Positions 43,338-52,111 of a DNA stretch of 64,000 bases are shown piece by piece (the first letter of the stretch is position 1; the number at the start of each line of letters is the position of its first letter). The notes beneath the pieces were generated by a model that was not told the DNA's origin, made no database searches, and saw nothing but the letters and a program-made list of their open reading frames with translations. The stretch covers positions 124,001 to 188,000 of the forward strand of contig NZ_KV917371.1 of the NCBI RefSeq assembly GCF_002019635.1. Direction: 5' to 3'. Made by a program: the position numbers and the translations under genes. This DNA is from Metabacillus halosaccharovorans. GTDB lineage: Bacteria; Bacillota; Bacilli; Bacillales; Bacillaceae.

Positions 43338-44606
43338 TTATCCTGCTATGGAGTTTTTGGCGTTAGTGTTTTGTTGCTGACGAAGCCGGTTTATATCTTT
43401 ACGAATCACAATAGATACAAGGAAGGCAATGACAAATAATCCTGAGAAAAATGTTAAACTTGTTCCGTAGCTTCCCGTTGTATCCTTCATCCATGCTGCG
43501 AACATTGGACCAGCTAAACCTGCTGCAGCCCATGCAGTAAGGATATAACCATGTATGGCTCCTAATTGCTTAGTTCCAAATATATCTCCGATAAAAGCAG
43601 GAATTGCAGAGAATCCTCCACCATAACAAGTATAAACAACCGCTAACATAACCTGGAATAAAAATGCTTCTGTTGTATGAGGTAACAGAGCGAATAACAC
43701 AATTTGCAAGACGAAGAATGTAGTATACGTATTTGGTCGGCCAATATAATCTGAAATAGAAGCCCAACCTAAACGACCTAAACCATTAAAAATCCCTAAA
43801 ATACCAACAAGTGTTGCTGCTTCTGCTGTAGTAAGTCCAATACTTTCTTCCGCTAACGGCTTTGCAGCAGATAAGATGGCTATTCCACACGTTACATTGA
43901 TGAATAACATTACCCATAAATAATAGAATCGAGATGTTTTAATCGCTTCATTTGCGGTTAATTGTGCTAAATCTTCTTTAATTCGAGAATTTCCCGATTT
44001 CAACTTTGCTTCAAATCCCTTAGGAGCCCAATCAGCAGCAGGCTTTTCTAAATAAAGGGAAGACAAGGTCATAATAATTAAGTAAGATATCCCGAGAATA
44101 TAAAATGTGTTTGCTGTTCCTACAGAATTAATTAACCATTCCATCACAGGACTGGCGATTGCAGCAGCAAATCCAAATCCCATTATCGCAAGACCTGTAG
44201 CAAGTCCCCTCCTATCCGGAAACCACTTAACTAAGGTTGATACAGGTGCAATATATCCTACACCAAGCCCAATACCTCCAAGTACTCCATATGAAACATA
44301 AAGAAAAGGAAGCGATCCTAAATTAATAGCTAATCCAGATCCAATGACCCCTGCTCCAAAGAATCCTGCTGCCAGTAAACCAGCTGCTCTTGGACCGTAC
44401 TTTTCAACAAAATGTCCTAAAAATGCTGCAGATAACCCTAGAAATAATATTGCAATACTAAATGTTAATTGTACTTGAGAAGCACTCCATCCAAACTCCT
44501 CCATTAATGGATTTGTAAAATTACTCCATGCATAAACAGATCCTATGGAAATGTGGATCCCAACTGCCGAAGCGGCAATTAACCAGCGATTTTTTGTTTT
44601 TTTCAT
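43338..44606 (-). CDS. MFS carrier of the oxalate/formate antiporter (OFA) family
   Basis: A 422-residue protein with twelve membrane segments. OFA features are the start GIHISIGSVYAWSNFTNPL, GGIGLGVGYIAPVSTLVKWFPDRRGLATG after segment 4 and YTCYGGGFSAIPAFIGDIFG in the second half. Family members move oxalate, formate and other small carboxylates. Next to formate-linked genes it probably imports formate or oxalate, though substrate is not shown. AGGGGATG precedes the start, and a 340-base leader contains the conserved RNA block. Confidence 0.87.
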   Translation of the reverse strand: MKKTKNRWLIAASAVGIHISIGSVYAWSNFTNPLMEEFGWSASQVQLTFSIAILFLGLSAAFLGHFVEKYGPRAAGLLAAGFFGAGVIGSGLAINLGSLPFLYVSYGVLGGIGLGVGYIAPVSTLVKWFPDRRGLATGLAIMGFGFAAAIASPVMEWLINSVGTANTFYILGISYLIIMTLSSLYLEKPAADWAPKGFEAKLKSGNSRIKEDLAQLTANEAIKTSRFYYLWVMLFINVTCGIAILSAAKPLAEESIGLTTAEAATLVGILGIFNGLGRLGWASISDYIGRPNTYTTFFVLQIVLFALLPHTTEAFLFQVMLAVVYTCYGGGFSAIPAFIGDIFGTKQLGAIHGYILTAWAAAGLAGPMFAAWMKDTTGSYGTSLTFFSGLFVIAFLVSIVIRKDINRLRQQQNTNAKNSIAG

Positions 44607-44756
44607 GTAGTCATCCCCTCATTATATAAAGCCTTATCTATAAATTATTGTAAAGCTTGTGTTTCTACTATTTAAAGATTATTTCAATAATTAAAATGTA
44701 GTTTTTAACATGGATTAAGCCATCTGAAAACATAAAGTACATCATTAAAACAAAGA

Positions 44757-44922
44757 AAACCGTCAATCCCCTAAATAGATAGAAAACAAGGTAACTTCCC
44801 TATCTAAATGGTGATTGACGGTTAGTTTCAAGCAGGATTCGCTACTATTGGACCAACAGTTAATCGCTTTCAATTTTGGAACAATTTGAATCGACGACAG
44901 GGTCGCTATCTCGAATTCAAAA
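44757..44922 (-). promoter_or_regulatory. Putative structured leader RNA with attenuator, upstream of the OFA carrier
   Basis: Minus strand, 5' to 3': a hairpin with outer arms TTGAAT-CGA/TCGATTCAA (44920-44885) enclosing TAGCGACCCTGTCG; a hairpin ACTGTTGG/CCAATAGT near 44860-44845; the block GTAGCGAATCCTGC and AACTAACC (44845-44820); then a terminator stem (44823-44813 with 44768-44758) and TTTTCTTT. A possible extended -10, TGTTACTAT, is at about 44952-44960. The block matches the FdhF/YdeP leader. The carrier starts 150 bases further on. Confidence 0.6.
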
Positions 44923-45096
44923 TGTTACAATATCATGAACTTTGTATCGAAATAGTAACATGTATTCTATTATTCTGCAACAATATTTTTCGATTTTCAA
45001 AGCTTATGCTGTCACAATTGACAAACTTTCATACTTGTTAATGACATAATAATATGATTATATGTAATGTATCTTATAATATAGGTGAGATGGTAA

Positions 45097-45888
45097 ATGG
45101 ACATGAAAATGAGCATCAATCAAAAAATTCGTAAATACTCAAATGGAAATTTAATTGATACGACCGACAACATTGTAACCGAATTTCCAATAACAATATT
45201 CGTCAACAATGTGGAATTTGCAACAATGGTTTGCACCCCTACCCACTTTAAAGAAATGGTCGTTGGCTTTTTAGCATCTGAGGGTGTTATTCGCTTTTAT
45301 CGTGAAGTTGAATCTATATCCATAGATGATGCTGCCGGCTATGCCTATGTAAAACTTTATGCTGAAGTAACAACAAACCAACAATATTACTCTAAAAGAT
45401 TTATCGGATCATGCTGTGGTAAAAGCAGACAGTTTTATTTTCAAAATGATGTTAAAACATCAAAAACCTCTATGAGCAAACAAACTCTTACACCTTCACA
45501 ATGCATCTCTCTAATGAAAGAAATGCAGGAAAGCAGCATAGTTTTTCAGGAAACAGGTGGAGTTCATAATGCAGCTTTATGTACACCTGAAAAAATGATT
45601 ATTTGCAGGTCTGACATAGGTAGACATAACGCATTAGATAAATTATACGGATATAGTATTTTGAACGACATCCCTGTACGTGATAAAATTATTGTATTCA
45701 GTGGTAGAATTTCTTCTGAAGTCCTAGTAAAAGCGTCAAAAATTGGTGTTGGTATTGTCTTATCAAAATCTGCTCCAACTGACCTTGCCATCAAACTTGC
45801 AGATGATTTAAACATCACAGCAGTTGGCTTTATTAGAGGAACTTCATTTAATGTCTATTCCCATCCAGAACGGATTATTGAAAGATAA
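45097..45888 (+). CDS. fdhD: Formate dehydrogenase accessory sulfurtransferase FdhD
   Basis: A 263-residue cytoplasmic protein needed to sulfurate the molybdenum cofactor of formate dehydrogenases. It carries the cysteine pair in GSCCGKSRQ (Cys106-Cys107), [24 protein letters not shown] and the C-terminal [15 protein letters not shown]...[17 protein letters not shown] lies 7 bases before ATG 45097. It is divergent from the OFA carrier and followed after 19 bases by moaA, so the two are one operon serving the oxidoreductase at 40221-42581. Confidence 0.94.
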   Translation: MDMKMSINQKIRKYSNGNLIDTTDNIVTEFPITIFVNNVEFATMVCTPTHFKEMVVGFLASEGVIRFYREVESISIDDAAGYAYVKLYAEVTTNQQYYSKRFIGSCCGKSRQFYFQNDVKTSKTSMSKQTLTPSQCISLMKEMQESSIVFQETGGVHNAALCTPEKMIICRSDIGRHNALDKLYGYSILNDIPVRDKIIVFSGRISSEVLVKASKIGVGIVLSKSAPTDLAIKLADDLNITAVGFIRGTSFNVYSHPERIIER

Positions 45889-45907
45889 ATGTAAGGGAGG
45901 AATCGTA

Positions 45908-46927
45908 TTGAGCAATAGTCATACTACTTATGATTACTTTGATCGCCCCCTGCGCGACTTGCGTATTTCTGTTACAGATAAATGTAATTTCCGCTGTACT
46001 TATTGCATGCCGGCAGAAATATTCGGACCGGACTATCCTTTTTTAAAGAGAAATGAATTGCTTTCTTATGAAGAAATAGAACGTGTAACGTCTATTTTTG
46101 TTCAATCTCTAGGTGTTAAAAAGATTCGGATTACTGGTGGAGAACCGCTAATGCGGAAGGATTTGTCTACTCTTATTGATCAGATAAGCCAAATAAACGG
46201 TGTTGAAGATATCGCTATGACAACAAATGGTTATTTTTTACCTAAATATGCAAAGGAATTAAAAGCTGCGGGGTTAAAACGTGTATCAATCAGCCTTGAT
46301 TCCCTTAATGATGAAGTTTTTGGAAAAATTAACGGACGTGGTGTCTCAGTTCAATCTGTGATCGACGGTATCGACGCCGCAGCAGAGGCTGGAATAAAGG
46401 TAAAAATTAATATGGTTGTTAAACGTGGGATGAACGACCAGGAAATTATCCCTATGGCCAAGTTTTTCAGAGAAAAAGGCCATATTTTAAGATTTATTGA
46501 ATTTATGGATGTTGGAAATACGAATCAATGGAATTTGAAGGATGTTTATTCTAAAAAACAAATCATTGAAGATATTCATGAGGTTATGCCACTTGAGTCT
46601 ATTGATCCAAATTATACTGGTGAGGTAGCAAGTCGTTACCGCTATATTGGTTCTGACGTAGAAATTGGTGTAATTTCATCTGTTTCAGATGCGTTTTGTT
46701 CAACATGTAATCGAGCTCGGTTATCAGCCAGCGGTTCTTTATATACCTGTCTGTTTGCATCTATTGGTCATGATTTGCGTGAACAGATACGTTCAGAAAA
46801 AACAGATGAAGAGCTTGCAGCGCATATTCAGGCAATCTGGCGTGGACGAAAAGACCAATATTCAGTTGAACGAGGAAAAGCAACAACAACGAGGAAAAAA
46901 ATTGAGATGTCACATATTGGAGGTTAA
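45908..46927 (+). CDS. moaA: GTP 3',8-cyclase MoaA
   Basis: A 339-residue radical SAM enzyme for the first step of molybdopterin synthesis. The SAM cluster ligands are Cys26, Cys30 and Cys33 in [10 protein letters not shown]; the second cluster is [18 protein letters not shown]; the chain ends in the required Gly-Gly (SHIGG). The start is TTG 45908 with GGGAGG 7 bases upstream; a longer frame into fdhD has no site. It provides cofactor for the neighbouring oxidoreductase. moaB, moaC and moeA are not in the window. Confidence 0.94.
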   Translation: MSNSHTTYDYFDRPLRDLRISVTDKCNFRCTYCMPAEIFGPDYPFLKRNELLSYEEIERVTSIFVQSLGVKKIRITGGEPLMRKDLSTLIDQISQINGVEDIAMTTNGYFLPKYAKELKAAGLKRVSISLDSLNDEVFGKINGRGVSVQSVIDGIDAAAEAGIKVKINMVVKRGMNDQEIIPMAKFFREKGHILRFIEFMDVGNTNQWNLKDVYSKKQIIEDIHEVMPLESIDPNYTGEVASRYRYIGSDVEIGVISSVSDAFCSTCNRARLSASGSLYTCLFASIGHDLREQIRSEKTDEELAAHIQAIWRGRKDQYSVERGKATTTRKKIEMSHIGG

Positions 46928-46936
46928 CGAACAATC

Positions 46937-47167
46937 ATGAGTAATTGTAAAATCGATCACTCTTCTGAAGATGTGAAGAAAAAATTACAAGAACAATCAC
47001 CCTTTCTTAATACTAAATTAGTAGAAAAATGCTTACTATTTTTATCTACAGATACTAGTCAAACTGAACTAAATGAACTATTCCATCTACTAAAGAAGTA
47101 TGATTTATCAACTGATGAAGAGAAAAATGTTCGCAACCGAAAAATCGAAGCATTGATCTCAAATTAA
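46937..47167 (+). CDS. Small unknown protein following moaA, 76 residues
   Basis: A 76-residue helical, charged protein (EDVKKKLQEQSPFLNTKLVEKCLLFLSTDTSQTELNELFHLLKKYDL). It starts nine bases after the moaA stop, and the best ribosome site, GGAGG, lies inside the end of moaA. It shares the fdhD-moaA transcript, which ends in a strong terminator. I do not recognise the family. Position suggests a link to formate or molybdenum metabolism. Confidence 0.65.
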   Translation: MSNCKIDHSSEDVKKKLQEQSPFLNTKLVEKCLLFLSTDTSQTELNELFHLLKKYDLSTDEEKNVRNRKIEALISN

Positions 47168-47203
47168 AATAAACAGGATAGCCTGAGCTATCCTGTTTAT
47201 TTG
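47167..47203 (+). terminator. Intrinsic terminator of the fdhD-moaA operon
   Basis: The 15-bp perfect stem AAATAAACAGGATAG/CTATCCTGTTTATTT overlaps the stop and is followed by GTTG. It may work in both directions. Confidence 0.85.
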
Positions 47204-47231
47204 TTGCTGTCAATATTTTTTTACATTAATT

Positions 47232-47756
47232 TTAATGAACCGGAAGGTGTTCATGATGATGTTTTTCTATTTTATTGTGTTTTTTTCGATTAATAGCTTG
47301 TTTCAATGCTGGTAGGATCCATCTGTCAGCTCCGTAATAGTAACCAGCTGTACCTGCTATTATTAATAAGAATGCAGCAGTATAGAGAATTGGATTTGTG
47401 CTAATTGTTCCTGCCATCATAAAATTGAAGTTCATGAAAGCACCTGCTATTAGTGCTGGGATCGTTGCAGCTCCAATTATTAACCCGATACCGACTAAAA
47501 CTTCCCCCCAAGGTATTAACACATTAAATATTGGTATATTCGGAAGGGCAAATTCTTCAAGAAATGCAGCATACCACCCTTGTACTGCAGGATTTTCTCC
47601 ACCCGCTTTAACTATGGCCCCTTGTATAAATCCTGTTGCATCAAAACCATCTGCTACTTTATGAATCCCCGCTTCCAGCCACTGTACTCCTAACCAAACT
47701 CTTAAAACTGTCCAAATGATCGCCATTTTCGGTCCCTTTAACCAATTCATGGTCAA
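47232..47756 (-). CDS. DoxX-family membrane protein
   Basis: A 174-residue protein with four membrane segments of the DoxX/DoxD family (WTVLRVWLGVQWLEAGIHKV at the start, NVLIPWGEVLVGIGLIIGAAT in the middle) and a His-rich tail (HHHEHLPVH). Relatives in Bacillus include MhqP and CatD, induced by quinones and catechols. GAGGAG is nine bases upstream. Its promoter carries two Rex/Fnr-type palindromes, so redox or oxygen control is likely. Confidence 0.87.
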   Translation of the reverse strand: MTMNWLKGPKMAIIWTVLRVWLGVQWLEAGIHKVADGFDATGFIQGAIVKAGGENPAVQGWYAAFLEEFALPNIPIFNVLIPWGEVLVGIGLIIGAATIPALIAGAFMNFNFMMAGTISTNPILYTAAFLLIIAGTAGYYYGADRWILPALKQAINRKKHNKIEKHHHEHLPVH

Positions 47757-47766
47757 CAGCTCCTCT

Positions 47767-47891
47767 TTGTGAAGTATTTCACATAAACATTTAAATTTTT
47801 TTAAGCTAGCTAGCTTTGCTTGCGAAAGTTTGTGAAGTTTTTCACTAACTTTCTACACTTTTATAATACTCCTTTTTTCTTCAAGTGACAA
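47767..47891 (-). promoter_or_regulatory. doxX promoter with two Rex/Fnr-type palindromes
   Basis: Minus strand: -35 TTGTCA at 47886-47891 and -10 TATTAT at 47863-47868, spacer 17. TTGTGAAGTTTTTCACTA at 47830-47847 lies just after the start point, and TTGTGAAGTATTTCACAT at 47767-47784 lies by the ribosome site. Both fit TTGTGA-N6-TCACAA (Rex) and TGTGA-N6-TCACA (Fnr/Crp type). Their positions imply repression. Confidence 0.7.
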
Positions 47892-47993
47892 TAGACTTCA
47901 CATTTTGTTCAATAAAGAAATTCAGGTGTAACCTAAATTTTTTTACGTTGACTTTCGTTTTAATCCATTATATAATTTATCTCGAAGTTATAA

Positions 47994-48009
47994 ATCTTTA
48001 AATTGAGAT
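47994..48009. promoter_or_regulatory. MhqR-like box between doxX and yceI
   Basis: ATCT-TTAAATTG-AGAT has the same 4-8-4 layout as the ATCT-N8-AGAT palindrome before mhqE (54500-54517). Inner symmetry is weak. A further TATCTCGAA half-site is at 47978-47986. It lies just upstream of the yceI gene. Confidence 0.35.
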
Positions 48010-48044
48010 ATTTTAAATTAAGTTATTTTATTGGAGGAGAAAAA

Positions 48045-48575
48045 ATGACAAAATTGAAATGGAATCTTGACCCAACACACAGTGGTGTAGATTTTTCAGT
48101 TAAACACATGATGTTCGCGACAGTTAAAGGCGGCTTTACAAGCTTTAATGCTGAAATCGATGCTGATCCAACAGATTTAACAACAGCTGATATTAAATTT
48201 ACGGTTGATTTAGCAAGTGTTGATACACGTAACGAAGATCGTGATAATCACTTACGCTCTGCTGACTTTTTCGATGTTGAAAATCATCCTGCAATGACAT
48301 TTACATCAACATCTATCGAAAAAACAGATGAAGATGAATATAACGTTACTGGGGACTTAACATTACACGGAGTAACAAAATCAGAAACATTTGTTGTTAC
48401 TTTTGAAGGAACTGGTATTGACCCATGGGGAAATGAAAAAGCAGGCTTCGGTGTTGAAGGAAAGCTAAAACGAAGCGATTATGGCTTAACTTGGAATGCA
48501 ACATTAGAAGCAGGCGGAGTTCTTGTTGGCGATCAAATCAAAGTTTCTTTACAACTTCAAGCTGCTAAAGCATAA
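48045..48575 (+). CDS. YceI-family lipid-binding-like protein
   Basis: A 176-residue lipocalin-like barrel protein: KWNLDPTHSGVDFSVKHMMFATVKGGF at the start, RNEDRDNHLRSADFFDVENHPAMTF in the middle and KLKRSDYGLTWNATLEAGGVLVGDQIKV at the end are textbook YceI. Relatives bind polyisoprenoids. It has no signal peptide, so it is cytoplasmic here. GGAGGAG precedes ATG 48045. It is divergent from doxX. Confidence 0.93.
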   Translation: MTKLKWNLDPTHSGVDFSVKHMMFATVKGGFTSFNAEIDADPTDLTTADIKFTVDLASVDTRNEDRDNHLRSADFFDVENHPAMTFTSTSIEKTDEDEYNVTGDLTLHGVTKSETFVVTFEGTGIDPWGNEKAGFGVEGKLKRSDYGLTWNATLEAGGVLVGDQIKVSLQLQAAKA

Positions 48576-48584
48576 TAGCACGAT

Positions 48585-48621
48585 AAAAGGGATTGAAGGT
48601 AAAAACTTCAATCCCTTATTT
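48585..48621. terminator. Bidirectional intrinsic terminator
   Basis: The stem AAGGGATTGAAG/CTTCAATCCCTT lies between convergent yceI and speD. Confidence 0.9.
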
Positions 48622-49422
48622 CATGTTCTTACCATAAAAGATTTCGTCCATTTCTTTTGTCAGACTTGCCGTAATTTGCTCTTGCTCTTCTTTGCTAAGC
48701 TTATCTTTCGTATAACCAAACAAATAATTATTTAAGTCAAATTGTTTAAGCTTACATTTTGTATGGAAGATATTTTCTTGATATATGTTCACATCAATCA
48801 TATCAAATTCTTCCTTCACTTCATCAGGTATATAATTTTGAATAGAACTTATATCATGATCGATAAATAGTTTATTTCCACTAATATCTCTAGTAAACCC
48901 CCGGACTTTGTAGTCCATGGTGAGGATGTCCGTATCAAAAGAATGAATCAAATAATTTAATGCCTTTAGTGGCGATATTTCACCACATGTTGAAACATCA
49001 ATATCAGCACGAAATGTGCTAATCCCTTCATTTGGATGGTATTCGGGATATGTATGAACGGTAATGTGACTTTTATCCAATCCCATCACAACTGCTTCTG
49101 GTAATGGACCTGGTGATTCATCATAAGACTCTGTTGGTACTTCTACAACAGGACCTTCTGAAACTAAAATGGTCACGCTGGCCCCTTGTGGAACATAATC
49201 TTGTTTTGCAATATTCAACACATGTGCTCCAATGATTTCAGTCACATTTTTTAAAATATTTGTTAACCGTTCCGCATTATATTGCTCATCTATATATTCA
49301 ATATATGCCTCTCTTTCTTCCCTTGTTTTTGTGTAGCATACATCATACATATTAAAACTTAACGACTTTGTTAAATTATTAAAACCATGCAGCTGTATTC
49401 GTTGTTCTGGAGTCAGTTTCAT
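48616..49422 (-). CDS. speD: S-adenosylmethionine decarboxylase proenzyme (E. coli type)
   Basis: A 268-residue proenzyme that cleaves itself to make the pyruvoyl cofactor and then decarboxylates SAM for spermidine synthesis. The cleavage site is Lys117-Ser118 in [13 protein letters not shown], with catalytic His and Cys segments [20 protein letters not shown] following. It is the long E. coli class, not the short class of about 130 residues usual in B. subtilis SpeH. AAGGGGG precedes the start. No speE is adjacent. Confidence 0.92.
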   Translation of the reverse strand: MKLTPEQRIQLHGFNNLTKSLSFNMYDVCYTKTREEREAYIEYIDEQYNAERLTNILKNVTEIIGAHVLNIAKQDYVPQGASVTILVSEGPVVEVPTESYDESPGPLPEAVVMGLDKSHITVHTYPEYHPNEGISTFRADIDVSTCGEISPLKALNYLIHSFDTDILTMDYKVRGFTRDISGNKLFIDHDISSIQNYIPDEVKEEFDMIDVNIYQENIFHTKCKLKQFDLNNYLFGYTKDKLSKEEQEQITASLTKEMDEIFYGKNMK

Positions 49423-49527
49423 CCTTCTTCCCCCTTAATTTTCAATTATCCGAGACACCATTACACTTTTATATTACCCATTTTTCACAAACACAATCAT
49501 TAGACCGAAATTGCCCAATGAATATAA

Positions 49528-49556
49528 ACAAAAAGCACCTCAAACGAGATGCTTAA
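49528..49556 (-). terminator. Intrinsic terminator
   Basis: The stem AAGCATCTC/GAGGTGCTT (one wobble) is followed by TTTTG on the minus strand, overlapping the stop of the NAD(P)-binding protein gene. Confidence 0.7.
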
Positions 49557-50197
49557 AGTTTGTTTAATGCAACTGAAATCTGATCATCTCCTGCAATTAA
49601 ATCAAAAGAACGTTTTTTTGTATGTTCATTCGATAAGGCCTCTACAATCGTTTGTGCTACATCCTCACGTGGTATATAGCCTCTTTCCAGTTGATTACCT
49701 ACAGAAATTTTTCCTGTTCCTTTTTCATTTAATAGCCCTCCTGGACGAATAATGGTATATGTTAGATTTGACTGCATTAGTACTCGATCCGCATAGTGCT
49801 TTGCAACATAATAAGGCTTTATTGCTTCATTCCAATTTTCACGATTATTAGCCTGAAGGGCACTTACCATAATAAATCGATCAACACCAGCTGCTTCTGC
49901 CGCTTCCATCGTTTTTACAGCTCCATCAAGATCAATTAATAATGTTTTATCCGCACCTGTCCTGCCTCCTGATCCAGCTGTAAAAACAATAGCGTCACAT
50001 CCCTTCATCGCCTGTTTTAAATGAGCAACACTTCCTTCTAAATCGGCAATAACTGTTTCAATTCCCCTCTTAGAAAATGCTTCTATTTGCTCCTGATTTC
50101 TAACCATTGCTAATACAGAGTGTTCATCATGCCTATGTAGCATTTCCGTCAGCTTTTGTCCAATTTGTCCATTAGCTCCTACAACTAATACTTTCAT
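49553..50197 (-). CDS. NAD(P)-binding atypical SDR protein (YhfK-like)
   Basis: A 214-residue Rossmann protein opening KVLVVGANGQIGQKLTEML, with GCDAIVFTAGSGGRTGADKTLLID, MVSALQANNRENW...YYVAKHYAD and YTIIRPGGLLNEKGTG. This is the NmrA-like/atypical SDR group that includes B. subtilis YhfK. ATG 50197 follows AAGGAGGAG; an upstream ATG lacks a site. Substrate unknown; some members act as redox sensors rather than enzymes. Confidence 0.88.
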   Translation of the reverse strand: MKVLVVGANGQIGQKLTEMLHRHDEHSVLAMVRNQEQIEAFSKRGIETVIADLEGSVAHLKQAMKGCDAIVFTAGSGGRTGADKTLLIDLDGAVKTMEAAEAAGVDRFIMVSALQANNRENWNEAIKPYYVAKHYADRVLMQSNLTYTIIRPGGLLNEKGTGKISVGNQLERGYIPREDVAQTIVEALSNEHTKKRSFDLIAGDDQISVALNKL

Positions 50198-50262
50198 AAT
50201 ATTTCTCCTCCTTCTTTTATACAATTATTTCAAAGAATCAAGGTAAGTTCAAAAATTTTGTT

Positions 50263-51741
50263 TTATTCAAGCCAATTTTGCAGGATAGAAAGGATTTTTT
50301 CTTCTATTATTTTACCTTTTTCTTCATCAGCCATATGATTTAATATGATTGAAAAGATTACTACTTCTCCATTCTTCGTTTCCAAAAACCCTGATAAAGA
50401 ACTTACATTCGTCAATGTACCAGTTTTTGCTACTACCTTTTGTTTGAGGGGGGAGTTTATCATTCTTTTACGCAGTGTTCCACCTGTTAATTTATCCTCA
50501 TCACCTGAAACAGGCAAAGCGTTGTATAATTGTGATAACCATTCTTTGGATTGGGCTTTATATAATAACTGTGTAATGGTATTTACCTGTGTCGTATTTA
50601 TATGTGATAATCCTGAACCATCTCTAAGGACTGTGTTGTTCACATCAATTCCTAATTGATCCAATGTACTTATTTCGGTTTCTAACCCTTTTTCCCATGT
50701 ACCTTGATTATGGGTGACCTTCCCCATCTCCTTTACAAGCATTTCTGCTATCGTATTATTACTTAATTTTAAAAATGGAATAAGAATCTCAAACAATGGC
50801 TCTGATTCATGTAAAACGAGCTTTTGAGTAGTAATCGGTGTTATATCAGAATAATAATTCCCTGTGACATGTATCCCCTGTTGAGCAAATTCTTTCTTAA
50901 AGAGCGCAAGTGTATATTTTGTAGGATTCCAAATTGAAATCCATTCTTTCATTATTTTTTTATCTTCAGGGATTGTTCCTTCTATCATCACTTCGTTTTT
51001 ACCATGAACTCGTGTAATTTTTAAAGATTCTTCATTTTCTGCCTCTGTTGTGCTGGCTTTATTATGAATGATCACATAATCGGTAGAAGGAATTAGTTTA
51101 ATTTTAGGTGCCCTGCCTTTTTGGCTCGGTGTAATTTGAATCTGTATTGTTCCTGCATCAAAATCTTCGTCAGGTGATGCTGTTAAGGCTGAAATTTGTG
51201 CTCCATAATATGTTGTTTCATCTGTCCAGGGTAAATCAACAGAATAACGAACCTTATCGTATCTGCTATCATCCCCTATTACATCTCCATCAATTGTATT
51301 GATTCCTTCTTGTCTTAATTGTTTTGCCATCATCTTGATGTCTTTTATTGTAAGTGTAGGGTCTCCCCCGCCTTTTATGTATAGATTTCCTTTTAATACA
51401 CCTTTATTCTTCTTTTTTCCATCTGTTTTTATTTCAGTTTTAAAGGTATAGTCTGAACCAAGTATCGTTAATGCTGCTATGGCTGTGAATAGTTTTAAAC
51501 TGGACGCTGGAGTTAAGCTTGTTTCTCCATTAAAAGAATACAAAATTTCACCTGTAGAAGCTGACCGTACACTTAAACCTGAAATAGCTCCTCTCATCAT
51601 TGGATCATTCATTAAAATAGATTCAAGCTTGGTTATTCCTTCTGCTTTCAGCTCCAGTGAATATGTTGTGCTGCTTGTTAGGATTGATGCTATTAGTGTT
51701 GTTATCACTAATAGCAAAAGATAAAAAGTTTTCTTCATCAT
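50263..51741 (-). CDS. dacC: D-alanyl-D-alanine carboxypeptidase/endopeptidase (PBP4a, S13)
   Basis: A 492-residue class C penicillin-binding protein with an N-terminal signal peptide. Active-site motifs are SSLK (Ser80-Lys83 in LTPASSLKLFTA), SNN in KLSNNTIAE and KTG in VVAKTGTLTN. It trims peptidoglycan stem peptides outside the membrane, as DacC (PBP4a) does in late growth. AAAGGGAG is 13 bases upstream, rather far. It is a single-gene unit. Confidence 0.92.
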   Translation of the reverse strand: MMKKTFYLLLLVITTLIASILTSSTTYSLELKAEGITKLESILMNDPMMRGAISGLSVRSASTGEILYSFNGETSLTPASSLKLFTAIAALTILGSDYTFKTEIKTDGKKKNKGVLKGNLYIKGGGDPTLTIKDIKMMAKQLRQEGINTIDGDVIGDDSRYDKVRYSVDLPWTDETTYYGAQISALTASPDEDFDAGTIQIQITPSQKGRAPKIKLIPSTDYVIIHNKASTTEAENEESLKITRVHGKNEVMIEGTIPEDKKIMKEWISIWNPTKYTLALFKKEFAQQGIHVTGNYYSDITPITTQKLVLHESEPLFEILIPFLKLSNNTIAEMLVKEMGKVTHNQGTWEKGLETEISTLDQLGIDVNNTVLRDGSGLSHINTTQVNTITQLLYKAQSKEWLSQLYNALPVSGDEDKLTGGTLRKRMINSPLKQKVVAKTGTLTNVSSLSGFLETKNGEVVIFSIILNHMADEEKGKIIEEKILSILQNWLE

Positions 51742-51820
51742 TGTTTGACCAAACTCCCTTTTATAGATCTAAACTTTAATTTCTTCAACCTAATGGTTTT
51801 TATCCAATGCAGCTGTAAAA

Positions 51821-51860
51821 AAAGAAAACCCGAGAACATGATCCATGTTCTCGGGTTGCC
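51821..51860 (-). terminator. Strong intrinsic terminator of the YjcZ-like gene
   Basis: The perfect stem AACCCGAGAACATG/CATGTTCTCGGGTT with a three-base loop is followed by TTCTTTTTTT on the minus strand. Confidence 0.9.
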
Positions 51861-51872
51861 CTCTTCTACATT

Positions 51873-51974
51873 TTAATAACCCATATAAGAAGCTCCAATG
51901 ATGATTAAAAGAATAAACAATACAACGATTAGAGCAAATCCTGCTCCATAACCATATCCGCCTGCGCCGCCCAT
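51873..51974 (-). CDS. YjcZ-family sporulation peptide, 33 residues
   Basis: A 33-codon gene starting at ATG 51974 with GGAGGTGATAGT directly upstream. It has a Gly/Tyr-rich start ([14 protein letters not shown]), one membrane segment ([15 protein letters not shown]) and the end YMGY. This is the common YjcZ/sporulation small-protein pattern of Bacillaceae; such peptides appear in the spore or mother-cell membrane. A strong terminator follows, so it is its own unit. Confidence 0.85.
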   Translation of the reverse strand: MGGAGGYGYGAGFALIVVLFILLIIIGASYMGY

Positions 51975-52111
51975 ACTATCACCTCCAGAACCGTTTATAT
52001 ACTATATGTAAAAATCCCCTTCCAGGTTATAGGCAAAATGATTAAGATCTTTGTTATTTCCTTTTTCATCAGATACACTGTATGTATCAATTTTTTATGG
52101 AGGCTATGACC

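Noticed and set aside
45052-45080. TATAAT at 45075-45080 as the fdhD promoter
   Set aside because: There is no -35 at the right distance, and the start point would fall inside the ribosome site.
47803-47816. AAGCTAGCTAGCTT perfect palindrome in the doxX leader
   Set aside because: A repeated GCTA run is self-complementary by composition. It lies between the two stronger Rex/Fnr-type sites and has no separate support.
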